Shown piece by piece: positions 1-8,053 of a DNA stretch of 64,000 nt. Source of the stretch: CAWCAW01 sp963714125. GTDB lineage: Bacteria; Actinomycetota; Acidimicrobiia; Acidimicrobiales; UBA8190. Location of the stretch: positions 310,001 to 374,000 of the forward strand of contig OY970234.1 of assembly GCA_963714125.1 (NCBI GenBank). Direction: 5' to 3'. The number at the start of each line of letters is the position of its first letter. Position 1 is the stretch's first letter. Position numbers and translations under genes: made by a program. A model generated the notes under the pieces. The model saw nothing but the letters and a program-made list of their open reading frames with translations, was not told the DNA's origin and searched no databases.

Positions 1-271
1 CGAAGAGACGTCCTTCGGTGCCGGCCCGGGCCTTCACGGTGACGGTGGCCTGCGTCAGTACGGCCGAGACCGCTTGCGCCGACTCACGATCATGCGCGTC
101 GCGCAGGGCCCGGTTTCGGCGCATGGCCGTGGCCTGCGCCTCCACACCGGGTGAGGCCACCAAGGCCCGCCCCGTCGGGAACAGATAGTTGCGGGCGAAG
201 CCTTTGGCTACCTCGACGATGTCGCCGCGCTTGCCCACTCCGTTGACGTCGTCACGTAGCAATACCCGCAT
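1..271 (-). CDS. rplI: 50S ribosomal protein L9, 3' end cut by window edge
   Basis: The first 90 codons of ribosomal protein L9 are visible; the rest lies left of the window. The protein begins MRVLLRDDVNGVGKRGD and continues with VAKGFARNYLFPTGRAL, the conserved 23S rRNA-binding N-terminal domain of L9 (lysine, glycine and FARNYL signature), followed by the start of the long connecting helix. The ATG overlaps the ssb stop by one base (TGATG), so translation is probably coupled to ssb. In most actinomycetes rpsR sits between ssb and rplI; here there is no room for it. Identification is firm; only the C-terminus is unseen. Confidence 0.95.
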   Translation of the reverse strand, partial: MRVLLRDDVNGVGKRGDIVEVAKGFARNYLFPTGRALVASPGVEAQATAMRRNRALRDAHDRESAQAVSAVLTQATVTVKARAGTEGRLF

Positions 272-744
272 CAGAAGGGTTCCTCGTCATATCCGTAGCC
301 GCTTGCGCCACCCGGGGCGTCGGCCGGGGCACGACCCGCAGCCGAGCGAGCCGGGATGCCGGCACCCTCGCCGGCGTTGCGCCGCTCGTTCTTGGTGATT
401 TGTGCCGTGGCCCACCGGATGCTCGGACCGATCTCGTCCGCCGTGACCTCCACCTTGGAGCGCTTGTCCCCGTCGGCGGTCTCCCACGAACGCTGGTCCA
501 AGCGGCCGGTGACGATGACACGCGAACCGCGCACCAGGCTCTCCGCCGCGTTCTCCGCCATCTCACGCCAGCACACCACGTCGAAGAACGAGGTGGCCTC
601 TTCCCACTCCTGGGTCTGGCGGTTCTGCCAGCGACGGTTGACGGCCAGGCCGAATGTGGCCGTGGCCTGGCCCGTGGGGGTGAAACGCAGCTCAGGATCC
701 CGGGTGACGTTGCCCACCAGGGTCACGTTGTTGCCGTTGGCCAT
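271..744 (-). CDS. ssb: Single-stranded DNA-binding protein
   Basis: 157-aa SSB that coats single-stranded DNA in replication, recombination and repair. The N-terminal OB fold (about residues 5-110) shows the family signatures NNVTLVGNVTRDPELRFTP, TSFFDVVCWREMAENA and the VTGRLDQRSWE strand. A glycine/alanine-rich linker follows, and the protein ends in the acidic tip DEEPF, the usual docking tail for partner proteins. The ATG at 744 is preceded by a strong GGAGGAGG ribosome-binding site. It lies between rpsF upstream (24 bp away) and rplI downstream (1-base overlap), the conserved ribosomal operon, but without rpsR. Confidence 0.96.
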   Translation of the reverse strand: MANGNNVTLVGNVTRDPELRFTPTGQATATFGLAVNRRWQNRQTQEWEEATSFFDVVCWREMAENAAESLVRGSRVIVTGRLDQRSWETADGDKRSKVEVTADEIGPSIRWATAQITKNERRNAGEGAGIPARSAAGRAPADAPGGASGYGYDEEPF

Positions 745-768
745 CTCTGTCCTCCTCCGCTTTACCCG

Positions 769-1098
769 TCAGCGTCCCGACGGCGCCTTGACACGGCGTC
801 GTCCGGCAGCGTTCTCAGGTACCCGCATGATCTTGTGGCGAACCACCTCGTCGGCCAGGGTCAGGAAACGATCGAGCTCAGCCGACACTTTGGGCTCGGC
901 CACGAACTCTGCCACGACGTAGTAACCGTCACGCTTGTGGTTCACCTCATAGGCCAAGGAGCGCTTGCCCCACCGCTCGACGTTGCCGGGGGTGCCGCCG
1001 TTGGTCTTGATGATCTCCAGACCGCGGTCGACCACCGCCCCGATGGCTGGTTCTTCCAGCTCGGCGTCAAAGATGACCATTACTTCATAGGGCCGCAC
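769..1098 (-). CDS. rpsF: 30S ribosomal protein S6
   Basis: 109-aa S6 protein of the small ribosomal subunit. It begins with a GTG codon as MRPYEVMVIFDAELEE, the typical S6 first strand, and contains the conserved WGKRSLAYEVNHKRDGYY segment and the VVRHKIMRVPE end of the ferredoxin-like fold. The length is close to the family norm of about 95-110 aa. It is the first gene of the rpsF-ssb-rplI operon on the minus strand. S6 normally binds S18 on the ribosome, but the S18 gene (rpsR) is not in this operon here. Confidence 0.95.
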   Translation of the reverse strand: MRPYEVMVIFDAELEEPAIGAVVDRGLEIIKTNGGTPGNVERWGKRSLAYEVNHKRDGYYVVAEFVAEPKVSAELDRFLTLADEVVRHKIMRVPENAAGRRRVKAPSGR

Positions 1099-1260
1099 GG
1101 AGCAGCCTCCTCCCTCCGGACCCGACGCGGCGCGCCGGGGCCCCGCTCAAGCGGAGCAGGGTGTGCATTCGACCAGCGCCGGGGTGATCTCCGGCTCGGC
1201 CGCCGCACATCGTAGCCCGCCGACGCTCAGACCAACACCGGCACGCCATAACCTGATGGC

Positions 1261-1851
1261 ATGAGGATTCCCACGGCTCAACCTGGGCAACGCCCCAGCC
1301 CCGGGTCCACCGGGAGCCGGCGGCCCGAGGTGACGTGGCGCTTGCGCCGCTCGCCCGTGCTTCGACAGGTCTTGTTTTCGATGGCCCGTATATGCGCCGT
1401 GCTGGTGGGAGTGGTCGTCCTCATCACCGCCGCCCTGGTGGAGCTATCGGGCCACCCCGTGGCCTGGAGCGTGATCGGTTTCCTGTTCGCGGCCGCTCCC
1501 CTGGCCGGGTTAGCCGGGGCGTTGGCGGTAGCCCTGCGCGCCGCGGTGGCGGCCGGGCCCGGGTGGATCGGCGTGCGCTTCGTGCGCCGGTGGAGGGTCA
1601 TCGATCTGGGCCAGGTCCGCACGGTGCGGTTCGTGGACTCGTCCGGCTTCGGGAGGTTCGGGGGCTTCGGTGGGGGGTTCGCCTCGCCGCGCGTCGTACT
1701 CGAAGACGCCGGCGGCGCCACCGTGGAGATCGGCCTCGACGCTCTGGACGCCCCCATTGGCGACATGCTGCGCCACGGGTTCGGCCCTGACACCCAGATC
1801 GACCCCGACGCGGCCCGAGCCCTGGCCCCGCCCGAGGACCCCGACTCCTGA
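1261..1851 (+). CDS. Two-helix membrane protein of unknown function
   Basis: 196-aa protein that I do not recognise as a named family. A basic N-terminus (about residues 1-40) is followed by two hydrophobic helices (about 43-65 and 71-95), then a soluble domain with WIGVRFVRRWRVIDLGQV, a glycine/phenylalanine-rich turn (FGRFGGFGGGF) and SPRVVLEDAGGATVEIGLDAL. The arrangement of two membrane spans plus a small beta-rich domain resembles actinobacterial PH-like membrane proteins, but that is only an impression. It is transcribed away from rpsF and converges on panB, with 34 bp between stops. The ATG at 1261 is the first in frame, and no strong ribosome-binding site is visible. Confidence 0.6.
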   Translation: MRIPTAQPGQRPSPGSTGSRRPEVTWRLRRSPVLRQVLFSMARICAVLVGVVVLITAALVELSGHPVAWSVIGFLFAAAPLAGLAGALAVALRAAVAAGPGWIGVRFVRRWRVIDLGQVRTVRFVDSSGFGRFGGFGGGFASPRVVLEDAGGATVEIGLDALDAPIGDMLRHGFGPDTQIDPDAARALAPPEDPDS

Positions 1852-1885
1852 GCTGCTGACCTGCTGATCTCCGGACCTGGAGAGG

Positions 1886-2719
1886 TCAGGACGCCGGACG
1901 GTTCCCCGGTCCGGCGTGGTAGGTCTCGGCGTCAGAGGGGAAGGAACCCGATCGCACGTCGGCGGCCCAGGCGGCGGCAGCCTCGGTGGCGATGGTGTGC
2001 AGCTCCGCGTAGCGGCGCACGAACTTGGGCGCTGTGCCGGTGCGCATACCGAGAAGGTCGTGGAACACCAGCACCTGGCCGTCACACCCCGCCCCCGCAC
2101 CGATCCCGATGGTAGGGACGTCGACCTCGTCGGTGACGCGGGCCGCCACCACGTCAGGCACCCCTTCGAGAACCATGGCGAAGCACCCCACCGCGGCCAG
2201 GGCTTTGGCGTTGTGTACCAGGGCATCAGCGGCGGCATCGTCGCGGGCTTGGACCTTGTAGCCACCCATGGCGTGCACCGATTGCGGCGTCAGGCCCAGG
2301 TGGCCCATGACGGGGATCTCGGCGGCGAGCAGGGCTTCGATGACCGGCAAGCGGACCGTGCCCCCCTCGAGCTTCACCGCCGCGGCACCAGCGCGCACCA
2401 GTGTCGCCGCGTTGCGCACCGTGTCCTCGACTGAGACGTGGTAGCTGAGCCACGGCATGTCGCCCACCACCAAGGCCCGGGAGGTGCCACGGGCCACGGC
2501 GCCCACATGGTGCGCCATGACGGCCACGTCCACCTGCAAGGTGTCACGCAAACCGAGCACCGCGTTGGCCACCGAGTCGCCCACCAGGATCACGTCGACC
2601 CCAGCCGCGTCGGCGATGGCGGCGGTGGGGGTGTCGTAGGCGGTGAGCATGACCAGCGGCCCAGAGCCTCTGTTCACCTTGCGGGCGCGCACCTGGGGAA
2701 CGGTGACGTTGTCAGCCAT
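1886..2719 (-). CDS. panB: 3-methyl-2-oxobutanoate hydroxymethyltransferase
   Basis: 277-aa ketopantoate hydroxymethyltransferase. It transfers a hydroxymethyl group from 5,10-methylenetetrahydrofolate to 2-oxoisovalerate, the first committed step of pantothenate and coenzyme A synthesis in the cytoplasm. Family signatures in order: MLTAYDTPTAAIADAAGVDVILVGDS (metal and substrate region), GDMPWLSYH, AAAVKLEGG, VMGHLGLTPQSVH, FAMVLEGVP and TIGIGAGAGCDGQVLVFHDLLG. The ATG at 2719 is chosen because GGAGG lies just upstream and because the family starts here; a longer in-frame extension exists but has no homology. It diverges from the small zinc-ribbon gene at 2801. Confidence 0.95.
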   Translation of the reverse strand: MADNVTVPQVRARKVNRGSGPLVMLTAYDTPTAAIADAAGVDVILVGDSVANAVLGLRDTLQVDVAVMAHHVGAVARGTSRALVVGDMPWLSYHVSVEDTVRNAATLVRAGAAAVKLEGGTVRLPVIEALLAAEIPVMGHLGLTPQSVHAMGGYKVQARDDAAADALVHNAKALAAVGCFAMVLEGVPDVVAARVTDEVDVPTIGIGAGAGCDGQVLVFHDLLGMRTGTAPKFVRRYAELHTIATEAAAAWAADVRSGSFPSDAETYHAGPGNRPAS

Positions 2720-2800
2720 GGCATTGCCTCCTTGCCGTCCAGCGCTCGAAGGCTGCCGGCGGCGGTGGAGTGATGTCCCCCCAGTGTACCTTTCGCACCG

Positions 2801-2983
2801 ATGAGCGAGAAGGGCGAGACCTGTGAGAACTGCGGGTCGCCTGATGAGGACGTGGCCACCGTTCGACGTATCTACCTCGAGTTCGACGACGGTGCGGTGA
2901 CGGGCTCGACCACGGTCGAGGAGACCGAGCGGTGGTGCCGGGCGTGTCGGACCACCTACCCCAACGAGCCCGCTTCGTCCTGA
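2801..2983 (+). CDS. Small zinc-ribbon protein
   Basis: 60-aa acidic protein with two CxxC knuckles (CENC near residue 8 and CRAC near residue 47), consistent with one zinc-ribbon site. Between them is a short beta-rich stretch, VRRIYLEFDDGAVTGSTT. Function unknown; such proteins are common in actinomycetes. It is divergent from panB (82 bp) and its 3' end overlaps the convergent MFS gene by 28 bp. No obvious Shine-Dalgarno sequence precedes the ATG, so a leaderless transcript is possible. The paired cysteine motifs make a chance reading frame unlikely. Confidence 0.65.
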   Translation: MSEKGETCENCGSPDEDVATVRRIYLEFDDGAVTGSTTVEETERWCRACRTTYPNEPASS

Positions 2984-4227
2984 GGCGGTGACCACTGCAG
3001 CCGCCGCACGGCGGGGACGGTCAGTACGGCCAGCGTGGTGACGCCGATCCACACGGCGCCGAGAACCAGGGCGCCGGTCACGCCCAGCAGAGCCGCCACC
3101 GTGCCCTCGAGGCCGTAACCGATGGGCAGGAAGACGAACGAGCCGAACCAGTCATAGGCGCTGGCCCGGGACAGGACGTCGGGAGGCAGCTCGCGCTGCA
3201 TGGTGGTGTCCCACAAGGGCCCGAAGACCCCGAAGCTGACCCCGGCCACAAAAGCGGCCACGGCGGTGACGGCGGTGGGAGCTCGAGCCGCCAGCGCCGC
3301 CAGCGGCAGAGCCCAGCCGAACATGGACACCTCGGCCACGAGCAGCGGCCGTTTGGCCTTGACTTTCAACATGGCCAGGTTCCCGATCACCGACCCCGCA
3401 CCCTGGGCCGCCAAGATCGCCCCCCAGGCGGCCGCTCCACCGAGCGAGTTCCGGGCCACCACGGCCCCGAGGACGAAGAAGGCCGGAAAGACGAAGAGCC
3501 CGTAGGTGCTGAACTGCGAAACGACCACCCACAGCCACGTGCGGGAGCGAAAGGCGTCCCATCCCGTGCGCAGCTGGGCCAGAAACGAGTCGTCCCCCGT
3601 GCCTTCTCTCCACTGGGCCCGCAGCCCGATGAGGAAAAAGGCGCTGGCCAGGTAGGTGACGGCGTCGGCGGCCACCGCCCACCCGGCGCCGGCGGCGGCC
3701 ACCACGATGCCGCCGATGGCCGGTCCCACCAGGAAGCCGGTCCACTGCGCCATGGAACTGAAGACGTTGGCGTCCTGGAGCCGCTCGGTGCTGGCCACCT
3801 CGGGGATGAGCCCTGTCAGGGCGGGGGTGAAGAAGGCGGTGCCGGTGCCCACCACCGCTTCGCACACCAGAAACCCCCACAGCGGGGGGTGCCCGACCAG
3901 GATCCACACGGCCAGGCCGCCTTGGGCGACGGCCCGCAACAGGTCGGAACCCACCATGACCAAGCGCCGCTGCAGCCGATCGGCGAGCACGCCCCCGACC
4001 AGAAGGAACACCGCCAACGGGGCCCACTCCGCCCCCAGCACGAATCCCACCTGCGACGTCGACCCACCCCGGCCGAAGACGGCGAAGGCCAGGGCCACGG
4101 GCAGCATGCCGGTGCCGATGAACGACGTCAGCCGGCTGAGAAACAGCAAGCGGAAGTTGCGCTCGGCCAAGACGCCGAGCCAACGGGGAGCGGGCACGAC
4201 GGACCAGGATAAGAGAACCCCTAGCAT
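2956..4227 (-). CDS. MFS transporter (enterobactin-exporter-like, MFS_3)
   Basis: About 423-aa major facilitator with roughly 12 hydrophobic segments. The N-terminus LAERNFRLLFLSRLTSFIGTGMLPVALAFAVF and the loop GGVLADRLQRRLVMVGSDLLRA (the motif A region of the MFS, with the G-x-LADR-x-x-RR pattern) place it with EntS/MFS_3-type exporters of small molecules. Substrate unknown. The ATG at 4227 leaves only 8 bases to the divergent gene at 4236. A GTG at 4197 (VPAPRWLGVLAERN) would leave more room for promoters and is a realistic alternative start. The 3' end overlaps the convergent zinc-ribbon gene. Confidence 0.85.
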   Translation of the reverse strand: MLGVLLSWSVVPAPRWLGVLAERNFRLLFLSRLTSFIGTGMLPVALAFAVFGRGGSTSQVGFVLGAEWAPLAVFLLVGGVLADRLQRRLVMVGSDLLRAVAQGGLAVWILVGHPPLWGFLVCEAVVGTGTAFFTPALTGLIPEVASTERLQDANVFSSMAQWTGFLVGPAIGGIVVAAAGAGWAVAADAVTYLASAFFLIGLRAQWREGTGDDSFLAQLRTGWDAFRSRTWLWVVVSQFSTYGLFVFPAFFVLGAVVARNSLGGAAAWGAILAAQGAGSVIGNLAMLKVKAKRPLLVAEVSMFGWALPLAALAARAPTAVTAVAAFVAGVSFGVFGPLWDTTMQRELPPDVLSRASAYDWFGSFVFLPIGYGLEGTVAALLGVTGALVLGAVWIGVTTLAVLTVPAVRRLQWSPPQDEAGSLG

Positions 4228-4235
4228 TCGCCGCA

Positions 4236-4697
4236 GTGCCGTCGCCCTGCGTGTTCGAGTACCGCGGCACGTTCGACTTCGATCTCTCCCCCGAGGAGAT
4301 GTGGGACGCCCTGGAACACACCGAGCGCTTCGAGGCGTGGTGGGGGTGGCTGCGGGAATTCCGCCTCGAGGGCAACCGCCTGGCCCCGGGATCGGTGCTC
4401 CACGGGCTCGTGTCCCCACCCGTGCCTTACCAAATGAAGGTGCAGGTGCTCATCGATGAAGCCGTCCGGCCTTCACTCGTCGTAGCCACCGTGCACGGCG
4501 ACCTGCAGGGAACAGCTCGCCTGCAGCTGGGCGCCGAGGGTGGCGGCACGAGGGTGGAAGCACGCTGGAGCATCGAGATGATGCAGCGGCCCATGCGGGT
4601 GGCGGCCCGCGTCGCCCGTCCCCTGTTGCGCTGGGGGCACGACCGGGTGGTGGAGGCCACCGTGGCCGGCTTCAGGTCACATGTTGAACGCCGTTAA
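4236..4697 (+). CDS. SRPBCC/polyketide-cyclase-like protein
   Basis: 153-aa protein of the START/SRPBCC fold, a hydrophobic-ligand-binding cavity. Characteristic pieces are FDFDLSPEEMWDALEHTERFEAWW at the N-terminus, a central run of beta strands (GTARLQLGAEGGGTRVEARWSIEMM) and a long C-terminal helix (MRVAARVARPLLRWGHDRVVEATVAGFRSHVE). Ligand and reaction cannot be told from the sequence. The GTG at 4236 is the farthest upstream start, and a GTG at 4251 is possible. It is divergent from the MFS exporter with almost no spacer, so the pair may share a compact bidirectional promoter or one start may be annotated too long. Confidence 0.75.
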   Translation: MPSPCVFEYRGTFDFDLSPEEMWDALEHTERFEAWWGWLREFRLEGNRLAPGSVLHGLVSPPVPYQMKVQVLIDEAVRPSLVVATVHGDLQGTARLQLGAEGGGTRVEARWSIEMMQRPMRVAARVARPLLRWGHDRVVEATVAGFRSHVERR

Positions 4698-4706
4698 CGA
4701 ACGCCG

Positions 4707-5441
4707 TTAATGGAGGCGGGCCACAGCCAGGGCGGCGGCCAGGACAACAAGGCCCCAGGACATGGCCCGCAGCGCCTTCTCGAGGGGGGCTAAGAGGGTG
4801 CGCTCGTCGAGGGGCAGGTGGGTGCCATCGGCCATGGTGAGCGTCCCTTCGACGGCGCTGACCTTGCGGCGCACCATGCGAGCTGGGGTCGACAGGCTGC
4901 GCTGAGCGGCCGACAAGGCTACGGCGGCCACCGCGGCGAGCACGGGGGCGAGGGCCAGCGTGCCGGTTTCGGCCACATAGGCGGTAAGGACGGGGAACGC
5001 CCCCCACGACACGGCGAAGCCGGTATCGCTGTGGACGACGCCTCCGAACAACTCGGCGTTGTAGCCGACCACCAGCAGGGGGCCCAGAACGATGAACGGC
5101 ACCAGGGCCGGCCCCACCTCGATGACTCCGGCCACACCCAAGGCCACGGCGCCGACCAGACCCACCGCCGCCACGGCGACAAGCGCACCGGAAGGAATGG
5201 CGGTGCGCAGGGGGCGCCCGTGGAGCTCGTCGAGGGCGTGGGCAGCCACCCCCACCGCCAAGAAGAAACCCAGCAGGGCTCCCACCATGCGGCTGATGCT
5301 CACGTGCGGAGCCAGAGAGGCTCCGATGACCACGTAGGAGAGGTGCCACGCCGTGTACGGCGGGTGCAATAGCGTCCACCAGTCGCGCCAGCCGCCTCGA
5401 GAGGAGGCATAAAAGGCCGGGCGCTTGGCGGTATCAGCCAC
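4707..5441 (-). CDS. UbiA-like integral membrane protein
   Basis: 244-aa protein with about seven hydrophobic helices. The region VAAHALDELHGRPLRTAIPS occupies the place of the first aspartate-rich motif of UbiA prenyltransferases, and GYNAELFGGVVHSDTGFAVSWGAFPVL resembles the later part of that fold; the second canonical aspartate motif is weak. I therefore call it UbiA-like rather than a proven prenyltransferase. It starts with GTG at 5441, overlapping the stop of the upstream UbiE-type methyltransferase by 8 bases, so the two are probably co-translated. A role in modifying a membrane quinone or lipid is inferred from that pairing. Confidence 0.6.
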   Translation of the reverse strand: MADTAKRPAFYASSRGGWRDWWTLLHPPYTAWHLSYVVIGASLAPHVSISRMVGALLGFFLAVGVAAHALDELHGRPLRTAIPSGALVAVAAVGLVGAVALGVAGVIEVGPALVPFIVLGPLLVVGYNAELFGGVVHSDTGFAVSWGAFPVLTAYVAETGTLALAPVLAAVAAVALSAAQRSLSTPARMVRRKVSAVEGTLTMADGTHLPLDERTLLAPLEKALRAMSWGLVVLAAALAVARLH

Positions 5442-6138
5442 CGTTCTTGCGCCCCCACATGACGAGTCCGCCGCCGAGGCTCATGGCGCGCACGTGCACG
5501 TCGACCAACCCGACGTCGTGCCAGGCGTCCACCGTCCAGTCCACGGGGTAGCGCCGGTAATGCTCGGAGATGTTGGGGCCAAGGAATCGCCCTACCCGAA
5601 ACCACTCCGCCCCACCCGTGATGGCGCCGCCGATGGGCAACACCAGACGCGTGAACCCCCACCACCACGCTCGCCAGAAGCGCGTGGGCGGGACGAGGAA
5701 CTCCAGGTTGGCGACCGTTCCGCCGGGCCGCACCACGCGAGCCAACTCGGCCAGGGTGGCGGCGGGATCGTCCACGTAGCGCAGGAGGTAGGTGAAGGTG
5801 AGGGCATCGAAGGTGTTGTCCTCAAAGGGGAGTTGTTCGCCTCTGCCCACGCACAGGGTGATCCGTTCGGCCAACGGTGAAGCGTTTACGTTGGCTTGTC
5901 CTCGGGCCACCATCTGGGTGGTGAGATCGACGCCCACCACTCGGGCCGTGGTGCGGCGGGCCAGCGACAGCGCCACGCCGGCGGTTCCGGTGGCCACATC
6001 GAGAATCTTGGGTGCGGGGCTGGCCGTGTCGATCCCGGCCACCACGGCGTCCACCATGGCGCGCCGCCACCGACGGTTCTGGCCCATGGAGAGCACTTCG
6101 GCCAACCGGTCATAACGGTCGGGCAGCCCGTCGAACAA
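5434..6138 (-). CDS. UbiE/MenG-type SAM-dependent methyltransferase
   Basis: 234-aa class I methyltransferase. Motif I is seen as ILDVATGTAGVAL, with the acidic residue VVGVDLT, motif II-like GRGEQLPFEDNTFDALTFTYLLRYVDD and VVRPGGTVANLEF, all in the UbiE/MenG pattern. The opening MFDGLPDRYDRLAEVLSMGQNRRWRR matches the demethylmenaquinone methyltransferase entry region. The reaction is probably methylation of demethylmenaquinone, but a related quinone or lipid substrate cannot be excluded. The start is a problem: the homologous reading (ARALFDGLPDRYD) extends upstream of the TTG at 6138, yet no ATG or GTG exists before the in-frame stop of the VKOR gene. Confidence 0.8.
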   Translation of the reverse strand: MFDGLPDRYDRLAEVLSMGQNRRWRRAMVDAVVAGIDTASPAPKILDVATGTAGVALSLARRTTARVVGVDLTTQMVARGQANVNASPLAERITLCVGRGEQLPFEDNTFDALTFTYLLRYVDDPAATLAELARVVRPGGTVANLEFLVPPTRFWRAWWWGFTRLVLPIGGAITGGAEWFRVGRFLGPNISEHYRRYPVDWTVDAWHDVGLVDVHVRAMSLGGGLVMWGRKNGG

Positions 6139-6189
6139 AGCGCGGGCGAAAGTGTTGGGCTGAGCCAGGTCGACGTCCGTGGCTACTGC

Positions 6190-6786
6190 CTACACCTCGG
6201 CCGACGTCTCGTCTTCTTCCCAGTACTCCTCGCTGTAGCCGTCCCGATGCAGCATCTTCGGGAACGACACCATGATCTGCACAAAGAGCAAGAACGTGAC
6301 GACGTGCACACTCGTGCACCACAGGCAGATGGCACCGATGCTGAAGAGCTCGGCCGACAGCAGGTAGATGACCATCCCGATGCCGGTGATGGCCATGGCC
6401 AGGCGCAGCCAGGCCACCCGCACGTCGCGCATTCTCCATACCGGCGGCAGGTTCACGACCGTAAAGGCCACGAAGAAAGCCAGACCCAACACCGCCACGG
6501 GGAAGATCCCGAACACCATCGACTGCGGGCTCGTGGTGACCTTGAGGCAATTGACGACGGCACCGGTGGCCGGGCACACCAGGTTGTGGTTACCCGTGTA
6601 GTGCTCGATGGTCAGGTAGACCGAGACGCCCAGCCCGAAGATGCACAACAAGAAGCAGACCCAGGCAATCCAGCGCGGGGCGCCGTCAGCGACGTACCAC
6701 TGCTCGTCGACCTCTTCGACGATGCCCTCGTCACGACCCTCGTCGGCGTCGAGGTCTTGGGCGTCGGTATCGAGGTCTTGGGTCAT
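6190..6786 (-). CDS. Vitamin K epoxide reductase (VKOR) family protein
   Basis: 198-aa membrane protein. After an acidic cytoplasmic N-terminus come four hydrophobic helices with the VKOR signature: a cysteine pair in the first outside loop (CPATGAVVNC), a serine in the TSPQSMVFGIFPVAVLG segment, and the CLWC redox motif in a membrane helix (GAICLWCTSVHVVTFL). Bacterial VKOR passes electrons from a DsbA-like partner to quinone and so drives disulfide formation outside the membrane. It sits 10 bp downstream of a DUF929 protein with a CPLC motif, its likely partner, and directly upstream of the quinone-type methyltransferase. Confidence 0.9.
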   Translation of the reverse strand: MTQDLDTDAQDLDADEGRDEGIVEEVDEQWYVADGAPRWIAWVCFLLCIFGLGVSVYLTIEHYTGNHNLVCPATGAVVNCLKVTTSPQSMVFGIFPVAVLGLAFFVAFTVVNLPPVWRMRDVRVAWLRLAMAITGIGMVIYLLSAELFSIGAICLWCTSVHVVTFLLFVQIMVSFPKMLHRDGYSEEYWEEDETSAEV

Positions 6787-6796
6787 GACACTGGTC

Positions 6797-7909
6797 TCAG
6801 CTGCTCAGCCCTAGGGCCTTGGTTGCCTTGGTCACCGCCGAAACCGAGCACACCGAGGAGGGCTGCTGCTTGGTCATCTGGCAGATGGCCGCCGTCAGGT
6901 AGTTGGCCGTACCCACGATGCCTTGGGTCACGGGGCTGCTGGCGTTCTTCAGCGTGGCGGCCACGGCGCCTTGGCTCATGCCGGCCAGCACCTGTGGGTT
7001 GTAGCTCGGCGTGATGATGAACACCTTGTTGCCGAAGTCAGCGAAAGGGAACCCCTCGCCTTGGCCGAAATGGGTCTCGTACTTCGACCACAATCCCTGC
7101 TGCTGGGAGTTGAGGGGGGTGAGGACGTGGCGGGTGCCCAGGCCGTCGCTGTCGTTGCTTTCGTATTCAACCGGCTCAAAGGTGAGGTACGAACTCGTAT
7201 AGGTGGCCCCGTAGAACGAAAAGGTGGGCGTGTCGGGATCGGAGTCCCACGGCGAAGACGTGGTCTCCTTCAGGCCCGAGAACGTCCCGAATCGGCTGAA
7301 GGCCAGGATCAACGCCCAGCGCTCGGCCCCACACAGAGGGCAAAACTCCCCGCCGACGAACACCGCCCCCGGTTTGCCGTTGAGGACCAGCGGTGTCTGG
7401 CCCTTGTCCACCGACGGCACCGTGATCCCCGAGGGGATCCCCACCGCGTTCTGCACCGAGACGGGCACGCTCTCAAGGGTGGCCACTGTCGACGCATCGG
7501 CGGGAACATCGACCGGGGCGATGCTGGTTTTGCCTGTCGAAGTGGATGAGGACCCGGAGATCTTCACGACGACGAGTACCACCACGAGCACCACCACCAC
7601 CGCAACGGCGGCCATGGCCATGGTCGAGGCCGAAAGGCGCCGCGGGGGCTTGGCGTCGACTTTGTAGCTCGAGGGGCGTGGCGTGCCTCGGCGCTGACCG
7701 CCGGACGAACCGCCCGGACGGGTGCCGGGCTTCTTGGCTTGGCTCCCGCTGCCCGAGCCACTGTTAGCCGGGCGACCACCTTGGGCTGATTTGGCGGGAG
7801 GACGTCGTGGCGTCTGGCCGGGCGGACGGCCCGAGGAACCGCCGGGCGCCCCCGACTTCGGGGGCTTCTCTCCCGATCCTTGACCGCCGCTTACCTGCGC
7901 TGGGCTCAT
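6797..7909 (-). CDS. DUF929 thioredoxin-like membrane-anchored protein
   Basis: 370-aa protein. A proline/glycine/serine-rich cytoplasmic tail (about residues 1-90) leads to one membrane helix (STMAMAAVAVVVVLVVVLVVVKI) and an outside domain with KPGAVFVGGEFCPLCGAERWALILAFSRFGTFSG, a thioredoxin-type CxxC followed by a helix, as in the DUF929 family. Two further cysteines (CQM, VCS) lie near the C-terminus. Being next to VKOR, it probably acts as the DsbA-like disulfide donor for exported proteins. The ATG start (MSPAQVSGG) is 145 bp from the next upstream gene, so the promoter for the VKOR/methyltransferase run probably lies there. Confidence 0.8.
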   Translation of the reverse strand: MSPAQVSGGQGSGEKPPKSGAPGGSSGRPPGQTPRRPPAKSAQGGRPANSGSGSGSQAKKPGTRPGGSSGGQRRGTPRPSSYKVDAKPPRRLSASTMAMAAVAVVVVLVVVLVVVKISGSSSTSTGKTSIAPVDVPADASTVATLESVPVSVQNAVGIPSGITVPSVDKGQTPLVLNGKPGAVFVGGEFCPLCGAERWALILAFSRFGTFSGLKETTSSPWDSDPDTPTFSFYGATYTSSYLTFEPVEYESNDSDGLGTRHVLTPLNSQQQGLWSKYETHFGQGEGFPFADFGNKVFIITPSYNPQVLAGMSQGAVAATLKNASSPVTQGIVGTANYLTAAICQMTKQQPSSVCSVSAVTKATKALGLSS

Positions 7910-8053
7910 TCACCGTTCCCTTTGTCGCACCCCGCATGGGCGGGCCTGACCATGGTGCCTCATACAAGCATCGTCATGTTCGCGCTCCCCCCTGTGACAC
8001 TTCTCAGCTTGATTCGCGTCGGTGCGGAGCGCGCTACCCCTCAGCGAGCCAGG

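Noticed and set aside
400..1215. Long plus-strand frame over ssb and rpsF
   Set aside because: It is the shadow of two certain ribosomal-operon genes on the other strand.
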